Of a stretch of DNA of 64,000 bases, positions 24,932 through 36,142 are shown one piece after another. This stretch comes from Bubalus kerabau (Eukaryota > Chordata > Mammalia > Artiodactyla > Bovidae): assembly GCF_029407905.1 (NCBI RefSeq), contig NC_073626.1:79635482-79699481 (forward strand), read 5' to 3'. How positions within the stretch are numbered: position 1 is the stretch's first letter; each line of letters opens with the position of its first letter. The translations under genes and the position numbers were made by a program. The notes beneath the pieces are model-generated. The model saw only the letters and a list, made by a program, of their open reading frames with translations. It ran no database searches and was not told the DNA's origin.

Positions 24932-26040
24932 AGGATAGTAAATCTGACTACCTTTTGCACCTCTCATAATCTTCCTAATGTTATATTTTTGGCTAGAAGA
25001 GACTGTTCAAAGATTATAAGTCATAACATCCAACTTCTAACCAGGTCCATCATATGCTGTGTATAATTTTGAAGATAGCACCTCCTCTCTAGGGTTCTTG
25101 TTTATCCAGAAGGAACTGATGTTTATGAATTCCTGCCATGTGCTAGAAACTGAGCCAGATATTGAGGATACAAAACAGAAAGACATTCTCTGCTCCCAAG
25201 GTACTCAAAATGTGAGTGGGGAGATAGACACACAAACCAATAATTTCCGAATGGCTTGACCTGCTGCTCTCCCTTCCTTATTATGAAGGTCTATCAAAGG
25301 TACCATGCTGACAGGAAAGCACGAGGGAAAGGGGACCTAATTCAAGTTAAGGAGGCAGGGGATGGCCCACTATTCAACTTTGCTAGAAAATGCAGAGTAT
25401 GGAAGAGAAAATGCTATTGCATAGACAGAGTCTGTTCTGAATGGCTTAGTGTACTGAAGAGCCTTGGTGTATTCTTTCAGTAATGCAAAGCCACAGTATG
25501 ATTGTGAGGAGGGCATGACTTGAGCAGTTTGGGGGTTTGGAAAGATGCTGACTTAGGAGGGATGGTTTCCAATGACTGCAGTTGTAGAACCAAGCAGAGT
25601 AACATGGAAGCTCTTGCCCTATTATAGCACAAAGCTGAGTCATCACCTAGGAACCCCAGACACCTGTATGATGCAATATTCTGGGCACCCATAAGAAGCC
25701 AGATAGCAAAACTACCAGCCTAAGTTGGGAGGAGATAGGGGAAACCACATATCCTATACTATAGTTAGTGCTCCCACCTCCAGAGGCTCTGGGTGCTTTG
25801 GCCATGGACATGAAGGTGGACAGAAGACCATGTCCAAACACTCCTAACTTATATGGGTACAGGGGAAGAAGAAGCGTGATTTTGACAGGTATTCAACAGT
25901 CTGGTCACCCTTGGTACCATGTATGGAATGACAAGGGAAAGTACAGGAGAAATCTGAGCAGCCAGACATGGGTCCTCTTCATATCTCCACATGGAAAAAG
26001 GTGTGTGTGGGGGCGGTGGGGTGGCTGTTGACATTCTGCC
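24932..26040. other. Mostly unique intron with one ancient-repeat trace
   Basis: Around 25110-25235 the phrases 'tgccatgtgctagaaactga' and gatattgaggatacaaaaca resemble a diverged ancient repeat, family not assigned. No gene was seen. Confidence 0.45.
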
Positions 26041-26410
26041 TCAAAAACATACATACAGTATCATTCAGCCATAAAAAAAGTAATGAAATACTGATATATG
26101 CTACAACATGAACGAATCTCAAAAACATACAGAAGGTCACCTGTAGTATGATTTCCTTTATATGAAATATCCAGACTAGGTAAATATATCAAGAAAGCAG
26201 AAGCAGAAAGTAGATTAGTATCAGCCAGGGGCTAGAGGGGAGGAGGAAATAGAGAGTAACTTCTTAGTGGGTACAGGGCTTCCTTTGTAATAATTAAAAT
26301 GTTTTGGAACTAGGTGTAAGTGGTGGTTGCACAACATTGTGTATGTACCGAATGCCACTAAATTATTCACTTTAAAGTGGTTAATATTATGTTACATGAA
26401 TTTCACATCC
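26041..26410 (+). mobile_element. Old L1 (L1M type) 3' end
   Basis: The phrases cattcagccataaaaaaagt, 'caacatgaacgaatctcaaa', tcagccaggggctagagggg and 'ttcacatccattaaa' match the ORF2 end and 3' UTR of ancient L1 elements. Confidence 0.75.
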
Positions 26411-27438
26411 ATTAAACACACATACACACTGCAGCATCATGAGACTCAGAACAGATATTGTACTATGATGCAGACCTGGGCTTGAATTTTAGTTCTGCCA
26501 GTTTCTAGTAGGTCCAGCTGCGAGAGCACAGGCTGGTCACTGAATCCCTAAGGCGCTCAGCCCTGGATCTGAGTCCTGCCTCATATGGCAGCAGTGAGGA
26601 GTCACAGAAACAGCGCATGTAAAATCCATTTCACTGTGACACATGACAAGCTTTAAATAATTCCTCATGATTAATGTCTGTACTTCTCACATACACAATT
26701 CCAAATTTATTCAACTAATTTTATTTTAACTCTCAAGTATCTTTTATGCTATATCTTATTTAGTTGAGGGTAAACTCTCTTTGCTTTGGAATGAGTTTTG
26801 CCAAGAACAAAGATTTTCACATAGCAGAGACCCTGGTCATAATTTAAAAGATCTACAGTGGTACAAGTTACCCAGTTCAGGTTCACAGCAAATATCACTA
26901 AGCGATCATGATCCTCTATCCTGGATGTGGCCTCTGAATCCTTCTAACACAGCATTCTAGAAAGGTGATCTGGTAGTTAGTGCTGGGATGCAGGATGACA
27001 CCGATTGGTCATCTCTTTCTATTGTAAGTTGTTCCTCTCAGAGAAGCACATGTGATCATGAAATCTTAGAGCAAAAAGTATATTTGGTTCTTGAAGTTCT
27101 CAATAAAGGCCAGCAAATCATTGACAAGTACGAAAACATCCCTCTTTTACTATTGGTCAATAGGCTTGGGAAGAGGAATTTAACACAAACCCTTAACATT
27201 TGAGACATTAAAAAAAAAAAAGGAAGGGAAAAAAGGGAGGAAGGAAAGTAAAGGAAGAAAATACACTATGACTCTGTGGTATAGTACTAATACTTGAGGT
27301 TGTGCTGAGGTTGTGGGTACTAAAGGATTTTACATTATCCTCACTGGTAGATGGGTAGACATTTCTATCCTCACCCACAACTTAGGAAGCAGAGGCCTGG
27401 AGAGATCAAATGACTTGAAGACATTGAACCACAAAGCC
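26411..27438. other. Mostly unique intron; possible MIR trace
   Basis: A possible MIR remnant lies at about 26460-26520 (gacctgggcttgaattttag). A purine-rich A/G tract occupies about 27205-27260. No gene was recognised. Confidence 0.4.
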
Positions 27439-27658
27439 AAGCTTCCCTGGTGGCTCAGATGGTAAAGAATCTGCCTGCAATGCAGGAGACCTGGGTTCCA
27501 ACCCTGGGTCAGGAAGACACCCTGGAGGTGGGCATAGCAACCCACTCCAGTATTCCTGCCTGGAGAATTCCATGGACAGAGGAGCCTGGTGGGCTACAGT
27601 CCGTGGGGTCACAAAGAGTTGGGCACGACTGAGTGACTAATACTTTCACTTGACTTTC
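27439..27658 (+). mobile_element. Bov-tA2 SINE
   Basis: The full tRNA-derived head (cttccctggtggctcagatg) and body lead to the tail 'atactttcacttgactttca'. A near-perfect 10-bp duplication lies at 27427-27436 (aaccacaaag) and 27659-27668 (aaccaccaag), so the boundaries are approximate by a few bases. Confidence 0.93.
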
Positions 27659-27675
27659 AACCACCAAGTCATGGG

Positions 27676-28282
27676 CTATATTGGTTTCCTAGGGCTGCTG
27701 TAACAAAGTACCACAAACTGATATTTATTCTCTCACAGTTCTGGAGCCTAGAAGTCTGAGATCAAGATTTAAGATAGGTAGAGCCATGCTGCCTCTGCAG
27801 GTGCTAGAGAAGGATCTACTCAAGCCTCTTTTGTAGCTTCTGGTGGTTCCTTGCCTTGTGGCAGCATAGCTCCAATCTTCACATGGCATTTTCTCTGGGT
27901 GTGTCTGTATTCAAATTCCCCCTTTTTATAAAGGTCATTCTTTGTGACCCATGGACTGTAGCCCGCCAGGCTCTTCTGTCCATGGAATTCTCCAGGCAAG
28001 AATACTGGAGTGGGTTGCCATGCCCTCCTCCAGGGGATCTTCCCAACCCTGGGATGGAACCCAGGTCTCCCACATTTCAGGCAGATTCTTTACCATCTGA
28101 GCCACCAGGGAATTTCACTAGTTACACCAAATTAGGCATCCACCCTACTCTAATATGATTTCATCTCAACTAATTACAGGTGCAATGTCCCTATTTCCAA
28201 ATAAGGTCACATTCTGAGATATGGAGGGTTGGGACTTCAACATATGAAATTTTAGGGGCACAATTCAACCCATATCACAGGA
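27676..28282 (+). repeat. Ancient mammalian repeat, interrupted by a SINE
   Basis: The characteristic phrases 'tttcctagggctgctgtaac', aaagtaccacaaactg, ctcacagttctggag, 'tatttccaaataaggtcaca' and caattcaacccatatcac belong to a common ancient mammalian interspersed repeat. I recognise the sequence type but do not assign a family name. It is split by the Bov-tA at about 27938-28114. Confidence 0.75.
27938..28114 (-). mobile_element. Bov-tA SINE inside the ancient repeat
   Basis: The plus strand shows reverse-complement Bov-tA from tctttgtgacccatggactg to 'gattctttaccatctgagcc' and accaggg. The TSD was not resolved. Confidence 0.9.
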
Positions 28283-28391
28283 TGATCATGGCCAGGTTTA
28301 CTGTACCTGTGTGAGGAAGACTGCCTGAGTCTAAGAGTTTAAGTTTTGGGCCTCCACTGAAAGCAAGAATTCTCACTATTCACTAAAATAT

Positions 28392-29845
28392 CAGTTCGGT
28401 TCAGTTTAGTCTCTCAGTTGTGTCTGACTCTTTGCAACTCCATGAATTGCAGTATGCCAGGGGTCCCTGTGCATCACCAACTCCCAGAGTTCACACAAAC
28501 TCATGTCCATCAAGTCAGTGATGCCATCCAGCCATCTCATCCTCTGTTGTCCCCTTTTCCTCCTGCCCCCAAGCCCTCCCAGCATCAGGGTCTTTTTCAA
28601 TGAGTCAACTCTTCGCATGAGGTGGCCAAAGTACTGGAGTTTCAGCTTTAGCATCAGTCCTTCCAAAGAACACCCAAGACTGATCTCCTTTAGAATGGAC
28701 TGGTTGGATCTCCTTGCAGTCCAAGGGACTCTCAAGAGTCTTCTCCAACACCGCAGTTCAAAAGCCTCAATTCTTCAGTGCTTAGCTTTCTTCACAGTCC
28801 AACTCTCACATCCATACATGACCACTGGAAAAACCATAGCCTTGATTAGACAGACCTTTGTTGGCAAAGTAATGTATCTGCTTTTCAATATGCTATCTAG
28901 GTTGGTCATAACTTTCCTTCCAAGGAGTAAGCATCTTTTAATTTCATGGCTGCAGTCACCATCTGCAGTGATTCTGGAGCCCCCAAAAATAAAGTCGGAC
29001 ACTGTTTCCACTGTTTCTCCATCTATTTCCCATGAAGTGATGGGACAAGATGCCATGATCTTAGTTTTCTGAATGTTGAGCTTTAAGCCAACTTTTTCAC
29101 TCTCCTCTTTCACTTTCATCAAGAGGCTTTTTAGTTCCTCTTCACTTTCTGCCACAAGGGTGGTGTCATCTGTATATCTGAGGTTATTGATATTTCTCCT
29201 GGCAATCTTGATTTCACCTTGTGCTTCTTCCAGCCCAGCGTTTCTCATGATATACTCTGCATAGAAGTTAAATAAGCAGGGTGACAATATACAGCCTTGA
29301 CGAACTCCTTTTCCTATTTGGAAACAGTCTGTTGTTCCATGTCCAGTTCTAACTGTTGCTTCCTAACCTGCATATAGGTTTCTCAAGAGGCAGGTCAGGT
29401 GGTCTGGTATTAGCATCTCGTTATGAATTTTCCACAGTTTATTGTGATCCACACAGTCAAAGGCTTTGGCATAGTCAATAAAGCAGAAATAGATGCTTTT
29501 CTGGAACTCTCTTGCTTTTTCCATGATCCAGCAGATGTTGGCAATTTGGTCTCTGGTTCCTCTGCCTTTTCTAAAACCAGCTTGAAAATCTGGAAGTTCA
29601 GGTTCAGGTATTGCTGGAGCCTGGCTTGGAGAATTTTGAGCATTACTTTACTAGCGTGTGAGATGAGTGTAATTGTGCGGTAGTTTGAGCATTCTTTGGC
29701 ATTGCTTTCTTTAGGATTGGAATGAAAACTGACCTTTTCCAGTCCTGTGGCCACTGCTGAGTTTTCCAAATTTGCTGGCATATTGAATGTAGCACTTTCA
29801 CAGCATCATCTTTCAGGATTTGAAATAGCTTAACTGGAATTCCAT
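28392..29845 (-). mobile_element. BovB LINE, 1.45 kb, with perfect TSD
   Basis: The minus strand covers the RT region (VMLKILQARLQQY, the KAFD region with damage) through the downstream region to the ACTGA-type 3' end at the left. It is flanked by the 11-bp duplication cactaaaatat at 28381-28391 and 29846-29856. Open segments at 29287-28775 and 28735-28406 share one frame, and the segment at 29781-29410 is in another, so there is at least one frameshift. The catalytic YADD reads YTDD (29165-29176). Confidence 0.95.
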
Positions 29846-29856
29846 CACTAAAATAT

Positions 29857-30759
29857 AGAACACTTTAAATAAAATTCTTCTTTCAAAAAGCCAATCAATA
29901 GTCCTTCACATAAAAAATCAACTATGGGATATTTCCCCCCACTCATTAACCTAGTATGATAGCTATATCACACACTTGATGAAGTTTCAACTAAAAATAC
30001 TGAGGGGTCACCAGAAGTCACACACATACCTAGAAGGAGATGAAAGATCAAAAGTATCTATGATGACTTACCGTATTTAAAATCACTGTTATAAATTTTG
30101 AATCCACTTAAAAACAAACAACAACAAAAACCAGCCCTTTCTTCATCACCCTCAAAGGGTGATATCTGCTATTTTTAACCCTGCCAGAAATTATCAGTGG
30201 GCTGGAAGAATGTAGTACTATGACATGAGCCTTCATTTCCATTTCTAATTAAAATTCTTACTGATCCCAACCCAGATGTGTTTTTTTCACCATAGCCGGT
30301 GGAAACTTCACAATGGAAACTATAGTGTCCTCAGAATGGAGGAGCAAGCAGGCAAGAATCTGGGGCTTAGCATCAAACTGGAAGACCATCACAGCCCTTG
30401 GGAGAAGACCCAGGAAGGGTGTCAACCAGGTCACTCCATTTTCCCATCTTATCCTTACAATCTCATCTCTCCCAGCCCACACGTCAGCCTTGGTGGGGGT
30501 CACGATTGGCTTTCCTCAACATCCACCACCTGGATCTACTTCCCGACTCCCTCATCTGTTGGCATCATCGTTGTTGTAAGTTACAAAATTCATCGTGACC
30601 ACTTACATTTGCTGAACTTTCAGTCTGTACCTCACTTCTTTCAACACTCCATAAAGAACCTGATTGTGGATTACTACCTGTCTACATGCTCTTCACGAGC
30701 CATAAGGATAGCACCCTGGTACCAACCTGAGCCTGTGGCTGCCCTGTTCAAGGACTGCA
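29857..30759. other. Unique intron
   Basis: No repeat or gene was recognised. The 167-codon open frame at 30276-30779 on the plus strand has low-complexity, non-family-like content and is treated as chance. Confidence 0.5.
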
Positions 30760-31095
30760 TTTCTTATCTTCCTTTGTAGCTAGTGGCTACGTGATAAATT
30801 GCAGTTAACAATATATCGTATGGATTTGCCAGAAAGTCTTCGAGAAAGGAAACTTTCATTTTTATCTCCTTCCATCTGCCCATAAATGTTGGAGCTACAG
30901 CAGCTATCTTGGTCCATGAGGGAATGGAAACAACACTTAATGGGCAGCACGAGGGCAGGAGTCTGGGTGGGTGCCACGTGCCCTGCCAGACCAGCAGTAC
31001 ATGCAAGGTTTAACGCCCAGCTTACTTTGTGTGAAAAGAAATAAAAATTTACTTTATTTAAGCCACTGTTATTTGGGATTTTCTTTCACAGCAGT
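30760..31095 (+). repeat. Ancient mammalian repeat
   Basis: The phrases tagctagtggctacgtgat, gagctacagcagctatcttg and 'taagccactgttatttggga' match a recurrent ancient mammalian repeat type, also seen at 44630-45240. Family not assigned. Confidence 0.6.
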
Positions 31096-31124
31096 TTTAA
31101 TCTCAAGTGGTTAAGTGCTAACCA

Positions 31125-31262
31125 GAACTCTCATTTTACAGATAAAGAAACTGAGGCTCAGAGAGGTTAAGTAACCTGTTCAAGGTGAAAATTCTCAGTG
31201 GCAATGCTAGACTACAACCTGATTTCAGACCCTCAGCTCTTAATCTCTCCAACATATATTCT
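31125..31262 (-). repeat. MIR SINE
   Basis: The plus-strand phrase 'ttttacagataaagaaactg' with aggctcagagaggttaagta is the reverse complement of the MIR core. Confidence 0.88.
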
Positions 31263-31337
31263 CTAAAAAGACCCTTCCCCAAGCTGAAAATAGTGGCATC
31301 ATGTTTAACTCTTCCCTGTCTGTAGCATTTGTCTCCT

Positions 31338-31660
31338 CCCATGGCTTCCCTGATAGCTCAGTTGGTAAAGAATCTGCCTGTGATGCAGGAGACCCTGGTT
31401 TGATTCCTGGGTTGGGAAGATCTGCTGGAGATGGGATAGGCTACCCACTCCAGTATTCTTGGGCTTGCCTTGCGGCTCAGCTGGTAAAGAATCTGCCTGC
31501 AATGCAGGAGACCTGGCTTCGATCCCTGGGTTGGGAAGATCCCCTGGAGAAGGGAAAGTCTACCCATTCCAGTATTCAGTCCTGGAGAATTCCAAAGACT
31601 GTATAGTTCATGGGGTGGCAAAGAGTCAGACATGACCAAGCAACTTTCACTTCACTTCAC
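31338..31660 (+). mobile_element. BOV-A2 SINE (dimeric)
   Basis: Two tRNA-derived monomers lie head to tail. The first starts 'cttccctgatagctcagttg' and is shortened after 'ctacccactccagtattctt'. The second starts gggcttgccttgcggctcag, contains the full body, and ends in tttcacttcacttcac. The dimer is the defining architecture of BOV-A2. Confidence 0.93.
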
Positions 31661-31912
31661 AGACAGGTGCCATGCACTGTGGGTTCTGCCTTCCAGGGTC
31701 CTGGCAACAATTTCCTGTCCCACTGCTCCCTACTTATGTAGAAACACATGGCCGGCTGCAGCGGAGACAGAAGTGCTCAGCCTGTACGAGGTATGCCCTG
31801 GGATGTGGGGGGAGCTAAGGCTGTCTGTGCGTCAAGCACTGTGACTCCTGCCAGGGCTGGTTCCCTCAGGCTGAGCTTGAAGGGGCTGCACCCTTGAGAA
31901 GGGAGCTGAGGA

Positions 31913-31913
31913 G

Positions 31914-31950
<37 letters not shown>
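31913..31950. repeat. (GT)n microsatellite
   Basis: A run of about 18 GT units has one GC interruption near its start. Confidence 0.95.
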
Positions 31951-31952
<2 letters not shown>

Positions 31953-32504
31953 TGAGCTGTGGAAGTCGGCAAGCTGAAGTCTAAATAAACAGAAATTGGA
32001 CAACAGATTCCAGAGGTGTCAAAAATGAGGTCATTGACACTTTCTTTTTTCCTAAACTAGAGGTTTCACACATTTATTACTGAACCTTCTAGTACAGAGG
32101 CAAAGAAACAAAAAGAAAAATAATATCCCTCCCCCCTTCTCACAAAATGTCCAACTCTCCAGATAGTGGTGATGTTTTCATCTTGATGTGGTAAGAAGTA
32201 TATGCAAATGCATACAGACCCAGCTTGGTTCTTCTCCACTGTCTCCTCTTAGAGTTGTACCTGATTTTAAGACTAGTTTTCCTATTAGAATCCACTGGGG
32301 GATTGGACAGTTCTGCTTTTGTTTCTTGGCCAGGAATTACTTGATCCTGAAAGTCTTGTGAGAAGAACAGAATCAACCACACATCCCACGATGGCAGGGA
32401 AAAGGAAGGAGCCAGTGACACTTTCAAAAGGCAGTTTCAGAATGGTGATATGGCCAATTATGAAACATAAAAATAATAGCCACTGTTGGCTGGGCACAAA
32501 TGCA

Positions 32505-34825
32505 TATGAAGCCAGTCTTCTTGGGGTTGAAATCCCAGCTCCACTCCTTAACAGCTGTGGTCTTGGGACATGGCCTCTTTTGACCTCACTTTCTATTAAA
32601 TAGGGATAATATTAGAACAACTTTACAGAACTGTGAGGATTAAGCAAACTATATGACGTGTAGGTCATACCTGCATGGTCTAGTGGTTTTCCCTACTTTC
32701 TTCAATTTAAGTCTGAATCAAATCCCTTATGATTATATAGTGGAAGTGACAAATAGATTCAAGGAATTAGATCTGATAGAGTGCCTGAAGAACTATGGAC
32801 GGAAGTTCGTGACATTGTACAGAGGCAGGGATCAAGACCATCCCCATGGAAAAGAAATGCAAAAAAGCAAAATGGTTGTCTGAGGAGGCCTTACACATAG
32901 CTGTGAATAGGAGAGAAGCAAAAGGCAAAGGAGAAAAGGAAAGATATACCCATTTGAATGCAGAGTTCCAAAGAATAGCAAGGAGAGATAAGAAAGCTTT
33001 CCTCAGAGATCAATGCAAAGAAATAGAGGAAAACAATAGAATGGGAAAGTCTAGAGATCTCTTCAAGAAAATTAGAGATACCAAGGGAACATTTCATGCA
33101 AAGATGGGCACAATAAAGGACAGAAAAGGTATGGACCTAACAGAAGCAGAAGACATTAAGAAGAGGTGGGAAGAATACACAGAAGAACTGTACAAAAAAG
33201 ATCTTCATGACCCAGATAAGCACGATGGTGTGATCACAACCTAGAGCCAGACATCCTGGAATGTGAAGTCAAGTGGGCCTTAGAAAGCATCACTACGAAC
33301 AAAGCTAGTGGAGGTGATGGAATTCCAGTTGACCTATTTCAAATCCTAAAAGATGATGGTGTGAAAGTGCTGCACTCAATATGCCAGCAACTTTGGAAAA
33401 GTCAGTAGTGGCCACAGACTGGAAAAGGTCAGTTTTCATTCCAATCCCAAAGAAAGGCAATGCCAAAGAATGCTCAAACTACTGCACAATTGCACTCATC
33501 TCACACATTAGCAAAATAATGCTCAAAATTCTCCAAGCCAGGCTTCAACAGTACATGAACCATGAACTTCCAGATGTTCAAGTTGGATTTAGGAGCCAGA
33601 GATCAAATTACCACCATCCGTTGGATCATCGAAAAAGCAAGAGAGTTTCAGAAAAATATCTACTTCTGTTTTATTGACTATGCCAAAGCCTTTGATTGTG
33701 TGGGCCACAACAAATTCTGGAAAATTCTGTAAGAGATGGGCATACCAGACCACCTGACCTGCCTCTTGAGAAATCTGTATACAGGTCAGGAAGCAACAGT
33801 TAGAACTGGACATAGAACAACAGACTGGTTCCAAATAGAGAACGAAGTATGTCAAGGTTGTACATTGTCACCCTGCTTATATAGCGAATATACAGAGTAT
33901 ATCATGAGAAACGCTGAGCTGGATGAAGCACAAGCTGGAATCAAGATTGCTGGGAGAAATATCAATAACCTCAGATATGCAGATGACACCACCCTTATGG
34001 CAGAAAATGAAGAACTAAAAATTCTCTTGATGAAAGTGAAAGTGGAGAGTTAAAAAGTTGGCTTAAAGCTCAAAGCTCAGAAAACTAAGATCATAGCATC
34101 TGGTCCCATCGCTTCTTGGCAAATAGATGGGGAAACAGTGGAAATAGTGAGAGACTTTATTTTTGGGAGCTCCAGAATCACTACAGATAGTGATTGCAGC
34201 CATGAAATTAAAAGATGCTTGCTCCTTGGAAGAAAAGTTATGACCAACCCAGACAGCATATTAAAAAGCAGAGACATTATTTTACCAACAAAGGTCTGTC
34301 TAGCCAAAGCTATGGCTTTTCCAGTAGTTATGTATGGATATGAGAGTTGGACTATAAAGAAAGCTGAGCACCATGAACAAATGATGCTTTTGAACTGTGG
34401 TGTTGGAGAAGACTCTTGAGAGCCCCTTGCACTGCAAGGAGATCTAACCAGTCCATCCTAAAGGAAATCAGTCCTGAATATTCAGTGGAAGAACTGATGC
34501 TGAAGCCGAAACTCCAATACTTTGGCCACCTGAAGCATAGAACTGACTCATTGGAAAAGACCCTGATGGTGGGAAAGATTGAAGGCAGGAGAGAAGGGGA
34601 CGACAGAGGATGCAATGGCTAGATGGCATCACCAACTCAATGGACATGAGTTTGAATAAACACCGGGAGTTGGCAATGGGATGCCTGGTGTGCTGCAGTC
34701 CATGGGGTTGCAAAGAGTCAGACACGACTGACTGACTGCACTGACTGAACTGATGATGTGTAGGGAACAGAGTCTGGCATGAGTAAGAGCTATATGTGTT
34801 AGTTATTATTATAATTACCTTCCAG
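32505..34825 (+). repeat. MIR SINE split by a BovB insertion
   Basis: The left part (to 32664) has 'cttgggacatggcctctttt', aaatagggataatattagaa and gtgaggattaagc. The right part (34765-34825) resumes with 'gaacagagtctggcatgagt' and ends in ttattattataattac. Together they give one nearly complete MIR with BovB between 32665 and 34752. Confidence 0.85.
32665..34752 (+). mobile_element. BovB LINE, 2.09 kb, longest copy, with TSD
   Basis: The copy begins upstream of the RT (codons NPLMII-type, then IVEVTNRFKELDLI), continues through EFQRIARRDKKAF, the RT with FIDYAKAFD (about 33668-33694) and an intact YADD (33976-33987), and ends in the CTGACTGA tail. The frame is broken into segments at 32846-33244, 33381-33677, 33736-34053, 34138-34419 and 34416-34622, so it is inactive. 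The flanking 12-bp duplication is atgacgtgtagg (32653-32664) and atgatgtgtagg (34753-34764), with one mismatch. Confidence 0.95.
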
Positions 34826-34844
34826 GATCTACATATACATTATA

Positions 34845-34992
34845 CAATGTCACCCTTACAGTAACCTTCTGAGACAGGTATTCTCAGCCCCAATTTGACA
34901 ACAGAATACCAAGGATCAGGGAGGTTAAATACTTTCCCCAGGGTTACAGAGCTATTAAGTGACGCTTCTGGATAGCACACACTGCTCTCCCA
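34845..34992 (-). repeat. MIR SINE
   Basis: The plus-strand phrases 'ccttctgagacaggtattct', gatcagggaggttaaatact and 'agggttacagagctattaag' are the reverse complement of the MIR core and its flanks. Confidence 0.8.
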
Positions 34993-35249
34993 TGGCTGCC
35001 TCGTCTTGATGATGAGCCCAGCTGCACTTGGGGAAGGGCTGAGAATGAGAGGACATGGACAGATGTATAAGCCATGCCACCATCTCTCCACCCCTAGCCC
35101 ATGCGCACAGCTCACCGCCGACTATCACTTGTCTATTTCAACTGCAGATTCTTTTTGATGTATGCTATGAAACTCAAGCATGTGTTTTCTTTTTTTGAAT
35201 AAATGGTATAGAAGGTAAATTCAGACTAACCTTATCTAAAAGTCATCTA

Positions 35250-36142
35250 ACATCAAAAAAATCTACAAACAATAAATGCTGGAGACAGCGTGGACAAAAG
35301 GGAATCCTCTTACACTGTTGGTGGGAATGTAAATTAGTATAATCACTATGGAGAACAGTATGGAGTTTCCTTATGAAACTAAAAATATTGCTGGATCAAT
35401 CCCACACCTGGACATATATCTGAAGAAAGCCATAATTTGAAAGGATGCATGTACCTGGATGTTCACTGTGGCACTATTTACAATAGCCAGGACATGGAAA
35501 CAACCTAAATATCCATCAGCAGGGGAATGGATAAAAGAGATGCAGTGTGTGTGTGTGTGTGTGTCTATACACACACATACATATATACTCAGCCATAAAA
35601 AGGAATGAAATAATGCCATTTGCAGCAACATGTATGGACCTCGAGATTGTCATATACAGTGAAGTAAGTCTGAAAGAGAAAGACAAATATTGCATAGTAT
35701 CGCTTATATGTGGATCTAGAAAAATAGTACAGATGAACTTATTCGCAAAGCAGAAATAGAGTCACAGATGTAGAAAACAAACTTATGGTTACCAAGAGAG
35801 AAGGTAAGGGGTGGGATGGATTCGGAGACTGAAATTGATACATATACACTACCTTACATAAAATGGACAATGGATGAGAACATACTGCATAGCACGGGGA
35901 CCTCTCCTCAGTGCTGTGTGGTGACCTAAATGGGAAGGTAATCTAAGAAAGAGTATATGTACTCTTTCATATATATATATATATATATATAAAACTGAAT
36001 CACTGGCATGAATAAGAGCTATATATGATATATATATATATATATATATAAAACTGAATCAGTTTGCTGTACAGTAGAAACTAACACAGCATTACAAAGA
36101 AACTATACTCCAAAAAATTAATTAAAAAATTAAAATAAAAGT
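35250..36142 (+). mobile_element. L1 ORF2 C-terminus and 3' UTR, rearranged (TA)n
   Basis: The ORF2 C-terminal phrases acaataaatgctggagacag, 'tacactgttggtgggaatgt' and 'tagccaggacatggaaacaa' lead into the 3' UTR ending 'tccaaaaaattaattaaaaa'. The frame is broken. It contains a (GT)n at about 35534-35553 within a GTGTG/CACAC palindrome-like patch and a duplicated (TA)n tract at 35966-36061. The style is older than the 43497-44304 copy. Confidence 0.85.
35966..36062. repeat. Duplicated (TA)n plus flank, separated by a 24-bp filler
   Basis: A (TA)n tract followed by aaaactgaatca occurs twice, near 35967-36003 and 36028-36061. Between the copies lies 'ctggcatgaataagagctat' and atg (from 36003), which matches 22 of 24 bases of the split MIR at 34774-34797. 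Confidence 0.85.

Noticed and set aside
30276..30779. 167-codon plus-strand open frame
   Set aside because: It has no recognisable domain, overlaps other frames of similar quality, and has no splice or promoter context. It is most likely chance.
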